Positions 22,356-33,453 of a DNA stretch of 64,000 bases are shown piece by piece. The stretch comes from Lytechinus pictus (lineage: Eukaryota; Echinodermata; Echinoidea; Temnopleuroida; Toxopneustidae): positions 9,781,103 through 9,845,102 of the forward strand of contig NC_087254.1 of the NCBI RefSeq assembly GCF_037042905.1. The letters are read 5' to 3'. Each line of letters opens with the position of its first letter. Within the stretch, counting starts at the first letter, position 1. The notes beneath the pieces are model-generated. The model was given only the letters and a program-made list of their open reading frames with translations. It did not search any database and was not told where the DNA came from. Both the position numbers and the translations under genes were made by a program.

Positions 22356-25259
22356 ATGACTTGTGCTATGGATAATATTGATGGTTTGGATAATAGAATG
22401 ATCCGTGCCGATAATAAGCATTACACCCCAAACGATTTTTCGAACTTAATGAATAATTACAATACTAAAGATACTTTAACAATCCTTCATTTTAACCGTC
22501 GAAGCTTGAGACGTAATTTTAGCAGGTTCTCAGAATGTATTAATTGCTTTAAGAATTATATTACAGTATTTGGTATATCTGAAACATGGCTTAGAGATAA
22601 TGAGGAACAATATTATAATATACCCGACTTTTCTTTTATTACTAGTAACCGTGATAACAAGCGTGGAGGTGGAGTTGGAATATATGTAAATAAAAATCTT
22701 AAATTTAAAAGGAGACCGGATTTTGACATTTTCCAAAATTGTTTAAAGAGTTTATTTATTGAAATCCACTTAAGATCCATATGTTTCATAGTTTCAGTCA
22801 TCTATAGACCTCCTAGCCAATCATTAAAATATTTTTTAGAAACAGTTCAAATACCTTTAAGCAAAATCTCAAGTGAGAAAAAACAATGTATTATCATGGG
22901 GGATTTTAATGTTAATTTGATGGACCTAGATTTAATGTCATGTAATCATGATTTTGTCAATATTTTTTCTACCTTTTCATATTTTCCATTAATTAATAAA
23001 CCCACAAGGATAACAAGTAATTCTGCAACAATATTAGATAATATATTTTATAACCAACCTGAAAGTGTCGTAGAAGCTGTTATCATTACAACAGATGTCA
23101 GTGATCCCCTAACCCCTTTCGTCATAATTGAAGGTCCTTTAATCTCTAATAATTCAAAGACCCATTACCCTATAAGAGACTTCTGTGAAAAAAATATGAT
23201 TACATTTTGTAGAAAATTACAGTGTGTTGATTGGACATGTTTAAACAATACAGAAAACGTTGATGAAGTTTATGATATATTTTTAGACATTTACAAAAAA
23301 CTATATAATGAAAGTTTTCCAATAACAAATGTTAAAATAAAAAAGACATCTACAGAAAGGTCATGGTTTAATACGGATATCAAGAAAGTGTGCAAACGAA
23401 AATACTTTTTATATAAGAAATTTTTAAATAAACCAACTTCCTATAGAGAGAATGTATATAAAAGTTACAGAAACATGGTCCACAGCTTCATTCGTAAAAA
23501 GAAACGTGAATTCTATCATCATAAATTCGAAAATGTAAAACACAATTCTAGAGCGACATGGAAAATAATAAATAAAATTTTAACAAAAAATAAGAATAGA
23601 GATGTTGATTATAGTATTGAAAATAATGGAGAAGTGACCGATAATCAGCAAGAAATTGTAAATGTATTTAATGATTTTTTTAGTAGTATTGGTTTTAAAA
23701 TACATGAGAGTACTAGAAATCTATCTCAAGAAAATAACTTTAAAAGGTTTATGAAACACAGTATTTGTCATTCTATGTACTTTACGCCAGTAACAGAAAG
23801 AAATATATATGATGTCATTTTGAAATTGGATGCGAATAAAAGCGCGGGTTACGATGATATAAGTCCTAAGGTAGTTAAATATTCAATTCATGCAATAGTT
23901 TCCCCTTTACGTAAAATCATTAATATGTCTCTTGAAAATGGTGTGTTTCCGAACTCTTTAAAACTTGCTAAAGTAACTCCTATCTTTAAGAATGGTAATA
24001 AAACACTTACATTTATTTCAAAACACAACATATTATATAACAAGCAATTCGGTTTCAGACAGGGATACAACACTGCTCATGCATTAATTGATTTAACTGA
24101 AAAAATAGCTAAGGAATATGAAAACAAAGCAATAACGATTGGTGTATTTTTAGACTTATCTAAAGCATTCGATTGTATAGACCATAATATTTTAATTGAT
24201 AAGCTATCATCATACGGGTTTAGAGGGACAGTATTGAAGTGGTTAATCAGTTACTTAAGAAATCGAAAACAATGTGTATGCATCAACAGAATTTATTCAG
24301 ACTTTCAGGACATTAGAGTAGGGGTACCCCAGGGGTCTAACCTAGGCCCTCTTCTTTTTATATTGTACATCAATAACCTGCAACATGTAAGTAATATTTT
24401 AACTACTACCTTATTTGCAGACGATACAAGTTTATTTTTATCTGGTAAGGATCCCATTCAATTAAATAACATTTTAAATTCTGAAATGGAAAAAGTTCAC
24501 ATGTGGTTCCAAGCCAACAGACTACAAGTTAACACTAAGACGACATCTTTTATGATTTTTAAGCCAAAAAATAAGAAAATTGAAGAAAACTCCATAAAAT
24601 TATATATAAATGATTTTGAAATACAGAAAGTGCAATATACGAAATTCCTAGGTGTCACAATTGACGATAGCATGAGTTGGAAACATGTAAATAATATTTC
24701 TATGAAGATTTCTCAAACCATTGGTGTACTTAATAGAATCAAAGGTGACTTACCATTGCATATTCGTGTTCAATTATACAATACAATGATACTCACGCAT
24801 CTCAGCTATTGCAATATCGTATGGGGGGAATGTGCAAATTATTTAATGCTACAATTATTTCGCTTACAAAAACGGGCAATCAGAATAATAACAAATTTCC
24901 CATATTTAGCTCACTCTCGTCAATTATTCCGTAAATTAAAGATCCTAAAAATTTATGATAAACATACCCTTCACACCGCAAGTTTTATGTTTTCATACTA
25001 CAAGAATCAGTTGCCTGACACATTCAACAGCTATTTTAAAACAAATCGCAGTGTAAACAAATATAATACGAGAAATTCTGATAATTTATACATTCCTTTT
25101 TACCGCTTTTCTTTCTCAAGAACAGTCATAAGTTATAGTGGACCACTCATATGGAACAGTTTGCCCCCTGAAATAAAAGAAAGTCCTTCGCTAAATTCAT
25201 TTAAAGTAAGATGTAAGTCTTACCTTCTAAATATGTATACTTCACCATGTTCTCAGTGA
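22356..25259 (+). CDS. LINE ORF2 endonuclease-reverse transcriptase, long open frame but defective (967 aa)
   Basis: The AP-type endonuclease starts at about residue 43 and has SETW (75-78) and GDFN (about 180). The usual SDH near residue 250 reads SDP, so the catalytic histidine is lost (copy A keeps it). The reverse transcriptase has FLDLSKAFD (about 597), SNLGPLLF and LFADD (about 687). Relative to copy A, a clean in-frame loss of about 27 residues after GNKTL (nt about 24,005) removes the conserved NYRPISIL block. The C-terminus (WNSLPPEIKES) is of CR1/L2 type. The frame is open from end to end, yet both enzymes should be impaired. It stands between gypsy LTR parts and upstream of a convergent TRIM gene. 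Confidence 0.85.
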   Translation: MTCAMDNIDGLDNRMIRADNKHYTPNDFSNLMNNYNTKDTLTILHFNRRSLRRNFSRFSECINCFKNYITVFGISETWLRDNEEQYYNIPDFSFITSNRDNKRGGGVGIYVNKNLKFKRRPDFDIFQNCLKSLFIEIHLRSICFIVSVIYRPPSQSLKYFLETVQIPLSKISSEKKQCIIMGDFNVNLMDLDLMSCNHDFVNIFSTFSYFPLINKPTRITSNSATILDNIFYNQPESVVEAVIITTDVSDPLTPFVIIEGPLISNNSKTHYPIRDFCEKNMITFCRKLQCVDWTCLNNTENVDEVYDIFLDIYKKLYNESFPITNVKIKKTSTERSWFNTDIKKVCKRKYFLYKKFLNKPTSYRENVYKSYRNMVHSFIRKKKREFYHHKFENVKHNSRATWKIINKILTKNKNRDVDYSIENNGEVTDNQQEIVNVFNDFFSSIGFKIHESTRNLSQENNFKRFMKHSICHSMYFTPVTERNIYDVILKLDANKSAGYDDISPKVVKYSIHAIVSPLRKIINMSLENGVFPNSLKLAKVTPIFKNGNKTLTFISKHNILYNKQFGFRQGYNTAHALIDLTEKIAKEYENKAITIGVFLDLSKAFDCIDHNILIDKLSSYGFRGTVLKWLISYLRNRKQCVCINRIYSDFQDIRVGVPQGSNLGPLLFILYINNLQHVSNILTTTLFADDTSLFLSGKDPIQLNNILNSEMEKVHMWFQANRLQVNTKTTSFMIFKPKNKKIEENSIKLYINDFEIQKVQYTKFLGVTIDDSMSWKHVNNISMKISQTIGVLNRIKGDLPLHIRVQLYNTMILTHLSYCNIVWGECANYLMLQLFRLQKRAIRIITNFPYLAHSRQLFRKLKILKIYDKHTLHTASFMFSYYKNQLPDTFNSYFKTNRSVNKYNTRNSDNLYIPFYRFSFSRTVISYSGPLIWNSLPPEIKESPSLNSFKVRCKSYLLNMYTSPCSQ

Positions 25260-25640
25260 ATAAGCTTGCTTGCTTTTATGTGTATGTTTTTTTAACATAT
25301 TTTTTTGTAATATAGTTGTTACTTTTTCTTCAAATTTTTCATTAGTTTGTTGATTTCGTTCATTTTGAAATGTGTGTTTCTTGCAATCTAATCAATTGAT
25401 TGCAGGATGTTCTTTTTTCGGTAATGAATGTTAATCAGGGAGTAGCCTAGATAGGTCTACTTGGCTTTTGCTATTCCCCCACATCGCTTTCATTACCCTA
25501 TGTATATTGTTATTTTTGTTAATTTGTCATTTTACAATATTCATTACTCCTTTACTATGGAATCATTTTGATATCTCTCGATATATTGTATCTTGTATGT
25601 TTTTTACAGATGTGAAATAAATGAATTTGAATTTGAATTT

Positions 25641-26310
25641 CACTGAGGTCATTCAAGAGTCTTCTAGAAGTGGACTATTCTAGAAAGAAGGATAATGCTC
25701 TTTTTATAGGCAATACTAGAAGCTTCCAGAATAGTGAATAGTAAGCTGGCAGTTTCTTCAAGGACATCATCACATCAGATCAGAGCTCAGAGTTTCACAC
25801 CAGACTTTATGTCAGAGCAAAGTTTATTTCCAACTGGAATACAATATCTATCTTCGGTGGAATTATTTGCACGCCACTAATGAACTGTTTGCAGTTACTT
25901 TGAGAGAGAAATTCTCAGTTCTCATCGAGATCATCAACCTGCATTAATGAACGCTTCTCAACCCATGGATTGCTGAAATTGACTGGTAATCATCATCACA
26001 ACATCATCTTTACAGACATTTCAACTTGTTACAGTGACTCTTGTTATTCATCGTGCTTCAACATCAATTTAATCATCGCCACCATTGTGAACTTTAATTA
26101 AAAGAATCTTCGCCAACTGACTTGGATTTTATTTGGATTTATATCATAACCTTGGGATTGCACATCTAACTCTTCAAGACATGTAAGATCATTGTTTATT
26201 TATGTTTTGTTTAGTGATCTATATATTTCCTGTAATAAAAGAAAATGAAACGGGCCTTATGAGTGTTGATTCGGTGGTGATGAAGGAGATATAGTGCAAT
26301 ACACGAAAAT
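25641..26310 (+). mobile_element. 3' part of Ty3/gypsy-type LTR, copy B
   Basis: Same block as 4,010-4,690 with TTCNNGAA boxes at 25,662, 25,678 and 25,724 and an AATAAA near 26,236. About ten bases including the TATA box are missing at about 25,740. It borders the 3' end of TRIM paralogue B. Confidence 0.55.
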
Positions 26311-26337
26311 AATCACCTACGATCACCCTCAACATGG

Positions 26338-28176
26338 TCAACGGAATATATATAGTCTATCAGTGGTACAAAAAGCGATCTCTCCTGACAGGTACTGCTC
26401 GAGATAATACCAAACCCTCCCAGGCTTCTCAAATTTGTAATCATTAATGATGTTCTGAACATGTTCTAGTTTATCAGCATGATCTGTGTACTCATCAATG
26501 CTCACCAAACCTCTATCGTGCTGCACCTCGGCTATCAAGATCTTATTCCCAAGAGACACGGCAGGGTACAGGTTGGAAGGGTAGAAGCCCCCTTTCCTTA
26601 ATCTATGCTTTATGGCACCATCTTTGTAAATCAAACGTACTGCAACATTTTCAGTTAGTAAGAAATCATTGTAAGTATTGATTTGCGTAACTTCATATCC
26701 CGTGTTCACAATCTCCATATCTGCCTTTCCACCGGCTGGTGAGAAAACCTGGATCTTCTTGGCTTTCCTGTAGCTAACATAGATCTGATCATTACCGTCG
26801 ACGGTGAGGTTGGAAAATCCACCTTCTTCTCTACTCAGTGTCCCAAACTCAACATTCAATTTTCTGTACTCTAGTGTGTATATTGTGATATTGTTTGAAC
26901 CATCAATCACAGCACATCGATTGTCAGACAGGAAACCCACTCCACGAATATCAACATCCTTGAGAATTGACTCCTGCAGATGACCATCAGAAGCAAAAAT
27001 CTCCCCACCTCTCTTACATCCCACTAACATCCTACCGTCCGGTGTCCTAGCAATGATATTCATGTGATTATTATTGGAAGGCAGATTTACGATGTTCTTT
27101 ACAACTTCTTCAACAATCTCACCAAGAGGCAGTTCTAGGTTTCCTTCGAATGGATGAAACATTACAAGCTTCCCTTTCTTGCTTAACTTCAATGGCTTGT
27201 CGTAGTCGGGTTCTTTTTCATTCAAGGCTTCCAGTAAGTCTTCACATAACGTGTCATGTACAGCCAACGTGTCCATATCTAACGGTGCTTTTGCCTTATT
27301 CGTGATCAAGTTAGCCAATGTAGTCAATAATGTGATGTAACTCTGAGCGGATCTCTTCATTTCATCAAGTTCTTTCTTTACTCCCTCAACTCTATCCTTG
27401 ACTTCACCTTCGGGTAGCTCTTTTTTCTCGGTCAACTGCTGGACTAATGTATCATATGCTTCTTGAATATCATTTAAACACTGATCCTGAGCATTGCTCA
27501 CAAGTTCCTGCTGATCATTTATGAATTTGACATACTTCTTGAAGGAAGAGCATTTCTTGTATACCTTTGATTTGAGGTCATTGATCTTTGTCATGTAATT
27601 TTGTTCATATTCACCTGCAGTAATGTTTCGATGTCCTTCGCCTGTATGCTCTAGAGGTACACATTTGTAGCATGCAAATTCCCTACAGATACGACAAAAG
27701 ATTTCCTCATCTTCTCTGGGATGTTTCTTGCATTTCTGATATGTTCGAACTGTTACTTTTCCTGATGTGATATCACTAATCGCAACAATTTCATGACCGA
27801 TGAAGTCTTCCCATTTAGTATGCATGCTGTGACAAGTGATGCAGAGATACTTGCCACAATCTTGGCAGTAGACATCTGTAGTGTCGACGGTTTTACAATT
27901 TGTGCAACGATGATGTTGATTCTTAATGTCCTCCATAAGATTTTTCAAAACAAGATTCCCCGGGAGTGCGTTAACATCTTGATTTGGGACCAGAGATTCG
28001 TTTCTACATACGGGACATCGGATCTTACGGTCATCCCCAAGGCATTCGTAAAGGATGTCCAGGCATGTCTTACAGAAGGTGTGGGAACAAGACAGGATCT
28101 TCGGATCGGTGAAGGTGGTCAGACATACAGGACACTCCAGACTCTGGGTGATGGTATCCTTCAATGCTTCAGCCAT
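26338..28176 (-). CDS. TRIM-family RING E3 ubiquitin ligase, paralogue B (intronless, 612 aa)
   Basis: Same length and domain order as paralogue A: RING (C15 to C57, all eight ligands kept), two B-boxes (91-130 and 149-182, all ligands kept), coiled coil (about 185-310) and a propeller-like C-terminus. Differences from A include A37T, Q51K, F52I, T61S, L76V, V77L, I79N, K87Q, N89H, K142T, H153P, K166E, E181G and D187G, then none for over 100 residues of the coiled coil and linker, then about ten more in the C-terminal half. Both genes are open, so both are probably selected or the duplication is young. The start context is the same as in A. Function beyond ubiquitin ligation is not visible. 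Confidence 0.88.
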   Translation of the reverse strand: MAEALKDTITQSLECPVCLTTFTDPKILSCSHTFCKTCLDILYECLGDDRKIRCPVCRNESLVPNQDVNALPGNLVLKNLMEDIKNQHHRCTNCKTVDTTDVYCQDCGKYLCITCHSMHTKWEDFIGHEIVAISDITSGKVTVRTYQKCKKHPREDEEIFCRICREFACYKCVPLEHTGEGHRNITAGEYEQNYMTKINDLKSKVYKKCSSFKKYVKFINDQQELVSNAQDQCLNDIQEAYDTLVQQLTEKKELPEGEVKDRVEGVKKELDEMKRSAQSYITLLTTLANLITNKAKAPLDMDTLAVHDTLCEDLLEALNEKEPDYDKPLKLSKKGKLVMFHPFEGNLELPLGEIVEEVVKNIVNLPSNNNHMNIIARTPDGRMLVGCKRGGEIFASDGHLQESILKDVDIRGVGFLSDNRCAVIDGSNNITIYTLEYRKLNVEFGTLSREEGGFSNLTVDGNDQIYVSYRKAKKIQVFSPAGGKADMEIVNTGYEVTQINTYNDFLLTENVAVRLIYKDGAIKHRLRKGGFYPSNLYPAVSLGNKILIAEVQHDRGLVSIDEYTDHADKLEHVQNIINDYKFEKPGRVWYYLEQYLSGEIAFCTTDRLYIFR

Positions 28177-29671
28177 GATAGGTATTCTAAATGAATATTT
28201 TTTTTCAAACGAATAACGAAATGTAGATTAACTTTGGTAATTGTGATTCAATATACAAATCATTATTTACAATTTAAAATAAATGGAATGATTGATTTGT
28301 GACATCACATCGGGTCATGGCGTCCGGTCGGCTATCGCCTAACCTGACCATTCGAGAAAAGGGCCCCCTGAACTCCCTAGAGTTCGGGTCAAGTTTCCCG
28401 ATTTGTGAAAATTATCAGTCAGATCATGGACCCTACCATGGTCAGATACACGAATGTTTTGGGGGTCATTGGGCATTCTATGGCTGGCTTGTTTGTAGGA
28501 ATTTACTAAGACAATACGTATTTCACTAACCAAATGATGCGAATGCGAAGCGAGAGCTGAACATTTTTTAAATTAAGACCTGAAGAGGGGTATTCTAAGG
28601 CTTGTTGTAAGAATTCACTAAGACCTCCCGGCCCCCAATTAATGACACCGACCAATGATGCGAAGCGCGAGCTGAAAACTTGTGATATTTAGACCAGAAA
28701 AGGGAATATTTTAAGGACTGGTTTTAGGAATTCATGGCATGGACTGGAAATGTTTTATATTGAGGCCTTAAAGGGGGTCAATCACTATAAGTAGTCATGA
28801 AAAAGAAGCTTTTGTCTCTACATAAAACAATAATAATTCGAAGTGCGAGGAAATATATATATTTGGTGTATAGTGACTTGGAAACGGGATGTTTTAATAC
28901 AACAGGATTATATATCTCACTAAACAGACAATGCGAGCATCAGGAATGACTTGTACCTACGCAAAATCATGTTACAATACGTTATTAAAAAATATTTCAC
29001 ATGTAATGTAACATGATAGATATAACATAATAAAATATAATGAATATAACACAAAATAATATAATAAATATAACATAATATAATATTATATCGAATATTT
29101 TTTTATCCCCCACTATGTTTCTCTTTCTTTCTCCCTCTTTATCTCCTCCCCCTTTTTTTGGCCAGCCGATGGGGTGGGGAGGGGGGGGGGGGAGACACCA
29201 CTGCTAGTTACGCCACTGCTTCCCTATAACAGTGAAGCTTATTATTTTCATTCGAGGGAGCATGGAACGACCGAGCAAGGTATTTTCCACCTCAAATCTG
29301 AAACTTTGTCTACCTGCCATTTAGGTATTTCCGTGAATAGATTATGCACCATGTACGTCATGCCCAGGACATTCCCGTTTTTGGTATTATTATGAGTAAG
29401 GAAACTCTCAGCTTTATGGCGCACCATGGCCCTGGGAAGCGGGGGTGCTGTGTGTATTTAGGCAGCACCCCCTAGAATTCTGGTGGGTGTGGAAAAATGT
29501 AACCAAAAGTACGTACTTTATGTAGTGAACCTCCCCCCCCCCTCTTTTTTTTTCTTGTCAAACTTCTCTAGCCCAAAATTACCTTTGTATTGTAGTGATA
29601 TTTTTTATTTATGTTTTTTACAGCAGCACCCTCAGTTTAAAAAAATTGTCCCAGGGCCCTTGGCGCACTTT
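28177..29671. other. Non-coding flank upstream of TRIM paralogue B
   Basis: Counterpart of 6,558-8,084 with the same GCGAAGCG motifs (about 28,545 and 28,665), AT-rich stretch, pyrimidine tract, G run and TTACGCCACTG end (about 29,208). No gene is recognised. Confidence 0.6.
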
Positions 29672-30076
29672 AAGGCCACCGTACACCTTACGACTGTTCG
29701 CGATCCGATTTTGGAACAAATCGCATTTTGCTAATTTTCTGAAGACGTGAATGGAACATATCATTTTATTTGAGATTAAAATTAATTGAAATAATAATAT
29801 TATAACCATTTTGAAAGATTGCAAGCCCTTATTTTTTTTAGTAAAGTCCAAATTAGTTTCAAATCGTAGCCCGACTGCTATGACATCATTACTAGATATT
29901 AAATTCGCTTTTATTCTAAGGAGGATGATAGCATAGTCACAAATTTGATCATAGGTATTCGTACGATGATTTTGAACATTACACAGTAACTTATTCCAAG
30001 TCTCAATATTAGCATCAAATTCTATTACATTTTATTCTGAAATCGGGTCGCAGACCAGTGTGCGGTCGCCTAACGT
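29672..30076. mobile_element. Foldback element, copy B counterpart of 8,085-8,497
   Basis: The left end with CACCTTACGACTG is intact. The right end is shortened (CAGACCAGTGTGCGGTCGCC), having lost about 15 bases of the inverted repeat still present in copy A. It therefore predates the duplication and has begun to decay. Confidence 0.65.
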
Positions 30077-30839
30077 TTTGTATAATGCTTCTCAAAAGTC
30101 AGGAGGCATGCATATCTCGATAATAGTTGATAGTATATGAACTTCTTTAATTCTGACAAATTCATCCATATATTCTGAAAAAAAAGTGTTCTATTCAACC
30201 TTTCATATGTCAAAAAAATACAGGAATTGCTAAAATATATTTTGTTTTGTCCTCTCTCCATCTTTCTCCTTCATCTTATTTTGTTTCTATTTTTAAATCT
30301 TGCTCATTACATTTTTTTTTCATTATTCAAAAAAGTGGTAAGGTAAATGCCGTACCACCCATAGTGACTCCGACGGGCCTGCCAAGTATGCAGTGATTAT
30401 CAATCAAACATTACCAAAGTTTAAAGAATACGATTTTTTTTATTTAATACTTACATCATGTAGATATTGAGAGGTGTGTAGTCTGATAACACCAATCATC
30501 GGCTTAGATGAATGTGGTGAGATGACTTGCTGTAAATAAAATTAAGTCACGGAATATCACAATGATGTGATTCAAACGTTTGCACGAAGGGCTTATCATG
30601 CCTTGCTCAACGCGTGTGGATCAGAAATCTAAACCAGAATAAGGGAAGTAAGATTCATGGACCAATAGCAATAGCCTCAAGAATTTCAAGTCCTATCAAG
30701 TCCCAGTTATCAAGTTCGGGAGTTTCTTCACTGCAATTCGAGCATCAACTACTAAAAACAGAATAGCCCGCTTTATAAACTAATACGGATGACGACAGAT
30801 GTAGGCCCGCATGTGGGCCTATATCGTGAGAGCTTTCAG

Positions 30840-30985
30840 GGGTCCGTTGCAGAAAGAGTTGCGTTTAAACGCAAGTCAAAAAATCAATCGCAAGTCCCAA
30901 ATGCGAGCTGTTGATTGGTTGAAAATCAAGTTGCGCATGATTTTTTAGAGTTGCGATTGATTGCAACTCTTTCTGCAACGGGCCC
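30840..30985. mobile_element. 146-bp foldback element, private to copy B
   Basis: The element starts GGGTCCGTTGCAGAAAGAG and ends with the near complement CTCTTTCTGCAACGGGCCC, flanked on both sides by CAG. Copy A has a single CAG and no insert at the matching site (about 9,951), so CAG is the 3-bp target duplication. It contains GTTGCGATTGATT-like inner motifs shared with an element in PALB2 intron 1. Confidence 0.9.
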
Positions 30986-30988
30986 CAG

Positions 30989-32376
30989 ATCGTTCACCCA
31001 GGGGCGTTGACAGGGGAATGCTATGTGCAATCATGGAGCTAGTAATGGTGCAATCAACCAATCAACTCTTAAGGTGAGTTCAAAGTTTCCCCCACATACA
31101 GTGGTGCTAAAAAGTTCGTGAACCCTACCAAAAATGCACCCCTTCATGCTGAGTGTTGAATAGAGACAACAACACTATAATGTTCGGCGAGCCCAGAGAT
31201 ATAAACTTTACTGAATGTAATATTCTATCAACTGACCTCACTAAATATGTAGAATATCACGATGGCAGAACTTGAACACTTTAAATAATTATGTTTATTC
31301 TCTGGTGGGGCTCACTTACTTTTAGCACCACATATATACATATATCTAGGCTATTGATTTCCTTTTCACAATGTTGTACATAATATAATTTAAAAAAACA
31401 CAATAAAAATATCAAAAATATGGTTAGACATAATATCATATATTACATAATTATAGATTTGATAATTACAATGCTAAAAATTAAGCTAACTCAAATGACA
31501 TTTTTAGTTTAGAGTAAACCGGAAGGGCTTGCCGAAAAAAAGCTTGTATACCAAGCCCCAAAACTTATAAAATATTAGTTTGATTACCTTATTACCAAAA
31601 AAAAATTTAAGGTTCGTAGAAAAGAATCATCCATGTGCACTTTGCAAAACAATAATCAACTGAGAAAAGTATTAAAAACAAAATACTATAAGAGAGAGGG
31701 GATATATAGAGACGAGGAGGCAGAGGGAGGAGTGATATATATATATATATATAGTATGCCCCTGCCCTCCCCCCCCCCCCGCCTGTTACGCCAATAGAGG
31801 GACCATGGTAACATAGATAATAATACCTTACAAAAAGTCGTCATTGAAATCATGTGATAATGATATTGTTCTATTTTGCACGTAACGCACATACTAGAAA
31901 GATATAAACGCTGAACAATGGTTAGTATTATTGATTCATGTCTTAGCAATCAATGTTCAAGTTGAAATGTTGATTAGCAATCAATTAATGTTCAAGACTA
32001 TAGATAATGATTATACATTATTTATTATATTAAGGGTCTGGGATCACCGCTAGCGTGTGGGATATTGTTGCTTGTTATTTGTTTAATGGTTTGTGATTTT
32101 CCACTGTTTACTATAGATTTGGCAATAAGGAAGCACTTTATTTAATTCACGATAAGTTATTAGTTCAAGTTTAATTCATTTAGTAAATCAGATATAATGT
32201 GGGTGCCAAACGAAATTAATGATCTAATGATACGCAAATTACATGCATTATGTATACATACACACACAGTGACACACACACAACCATCAAACATTCATTT
32301 TTTTTAACAAGTCCACACCTAGTTACCAAGAAAGTGTAAATATTTCATGTATTTGAATGCAGGATAAAAGAGCATT
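30989..32376. other. Non-coding flank, copy B
   Basis: Counterpart of 9,960-11,334. It contains the purine-rich/pyrimidine-rich block ending CGCCTGTTACGCCA (about 31,690-31,795) and a short CA repeat near 32,260. No gene is recognised. Confidence 0.6.
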
Positions 32377-32650
32377 GTCAATTAAATGCCTTGCTCACGG
32401 GCATAGGTGACGCGGCCAGGGATAGAACCCCGGGGAGCGTTTCATCAACGGTTTTGTCCGACGAGTTGTCAGATCTGACAACTTTACTTGATTTTGATTG
32501 GCTGAGAAGCACTGTTACTATGGTAACTGTCGGATAAAATGGGACTTGTCGGATAAAACGTTTGACAGTTCCTTTCATAAACGCCCCACCGGACTTGCTA
32601 CGTACAGTGAGGCGCCTTATATTAGACCACTCGGCCACGGCACCTCCACC
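32377..32650 (-). mobile_element. tRNA-derived SINE interrupted by a foldback element, copy B
   Basis: Same SINE head, tail and nested element as in copy A at 11,335-11,580. The nested element is more complete here (about 32,436-32,588) because it keeps a GTTGTCAGATCTGACAAC inner palindrome. Confidence 0.7.
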
Positions 32651-32689
32651 TTCACCTCCTAAGCCACAAACACACACACCCTCACATCC

Positions 32690-32801
<112 letters not shown>

Positions 32802-32948
32802 AAAGTTATACATGTACAACAGCATTGGCAACTCTTTTTATTTAAATATTGTAAAGAAATGGATGAAGAGAACAATGGTAGGCGTAGCTTAAATCAAGGT
32901 TCCCCAGAGCTATCTACCCTTTGGAAAAATTGGTGATGCCGAAAAAAT

Positions 32949-33019
32949 GTCTCTGCCGGGAATCGAACCCGGGCCCCCAGCTTTGAACGCCGGTGCCTTA
33001 ACCACTAGACCACAGAGAC
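32949..33019 (-). tRNA. tRNA-like gene, 71 nt, complete cloverleaf, anticodon UCA by position
   Basis: On the minus strand, GTCTCTG pairs perfectly with CAGAGAC (acceptor stem). The D arm is GTCT/AGGC, the anticodon arm CCGGC/GCTGG, and the T arm CCGGG/CCCGG with loop TTCGATT. The A box TGGTCTAGTGG and B box GGTTCGATTCC are good, and a T6 terminator follows one base after the 3' end. The seven-base loop GTTCAAA puts UCA at the anticodon, which would read UGA. The body resembles tRNA-Glu (whose anticodon UUC is one base earlier). It is too short for tRNA-Sec. It could equally be a SINE head or tRNA pseudogene. Confidence 0.6.
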
Positions 33020-33249
33020 GGGTTAGTGGCTAGGGCGACCCCGATCCGATTGACCGTCAGATAGACAGATTTTCGACACTATACCAATTATAATTTCCTT
33101 TGTCGGGTGAAGGTGGGTTTTGAACAATGACAAGCCGCCATGCCTCAGCTGGATCAAAGCTATTGCTTTGATACAGTACACGTATGGGAGAAAGTATACA
33201 AATGTGTAAAGTTATACATTTACAACAGAATTGGCAACTCTTTTGTAAG

Positions 33250-33453
33250 CTTATTTGCAACACAACACTTTTGCACTTTATTTATATTAGTATTGAGCTC
33301 GTTGGTATCGATCTCATCCTCTCCAATTGGAAAGGTGTGAAAAAGATTAGAGTCGTCAGCAAATAATCTAAAATAAAACAAATTGAAACGGGTGGAAGAT
33401 CATTTATGTATAACAAAAACAATGTAGGCCCTAATACTGAGCATTGAGGGACA

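Larger units (their letters stand above)
21420..25640 (+). mobile_element. CR1/L2-group non-LTR retrotransposon, copy B
   Basis: The 5' region (about 21,420-22,355) includes three diverged tandem repeats of about 190-220 bp. A long frame follows (22,356-25,259), then a 3' untranslated region ending in GAATTT repeats at 25,640. From 21,761 onward it matches copy A base for base with scattered differences. The exact 5' boundary is uncertain. Confidence 0.83.
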
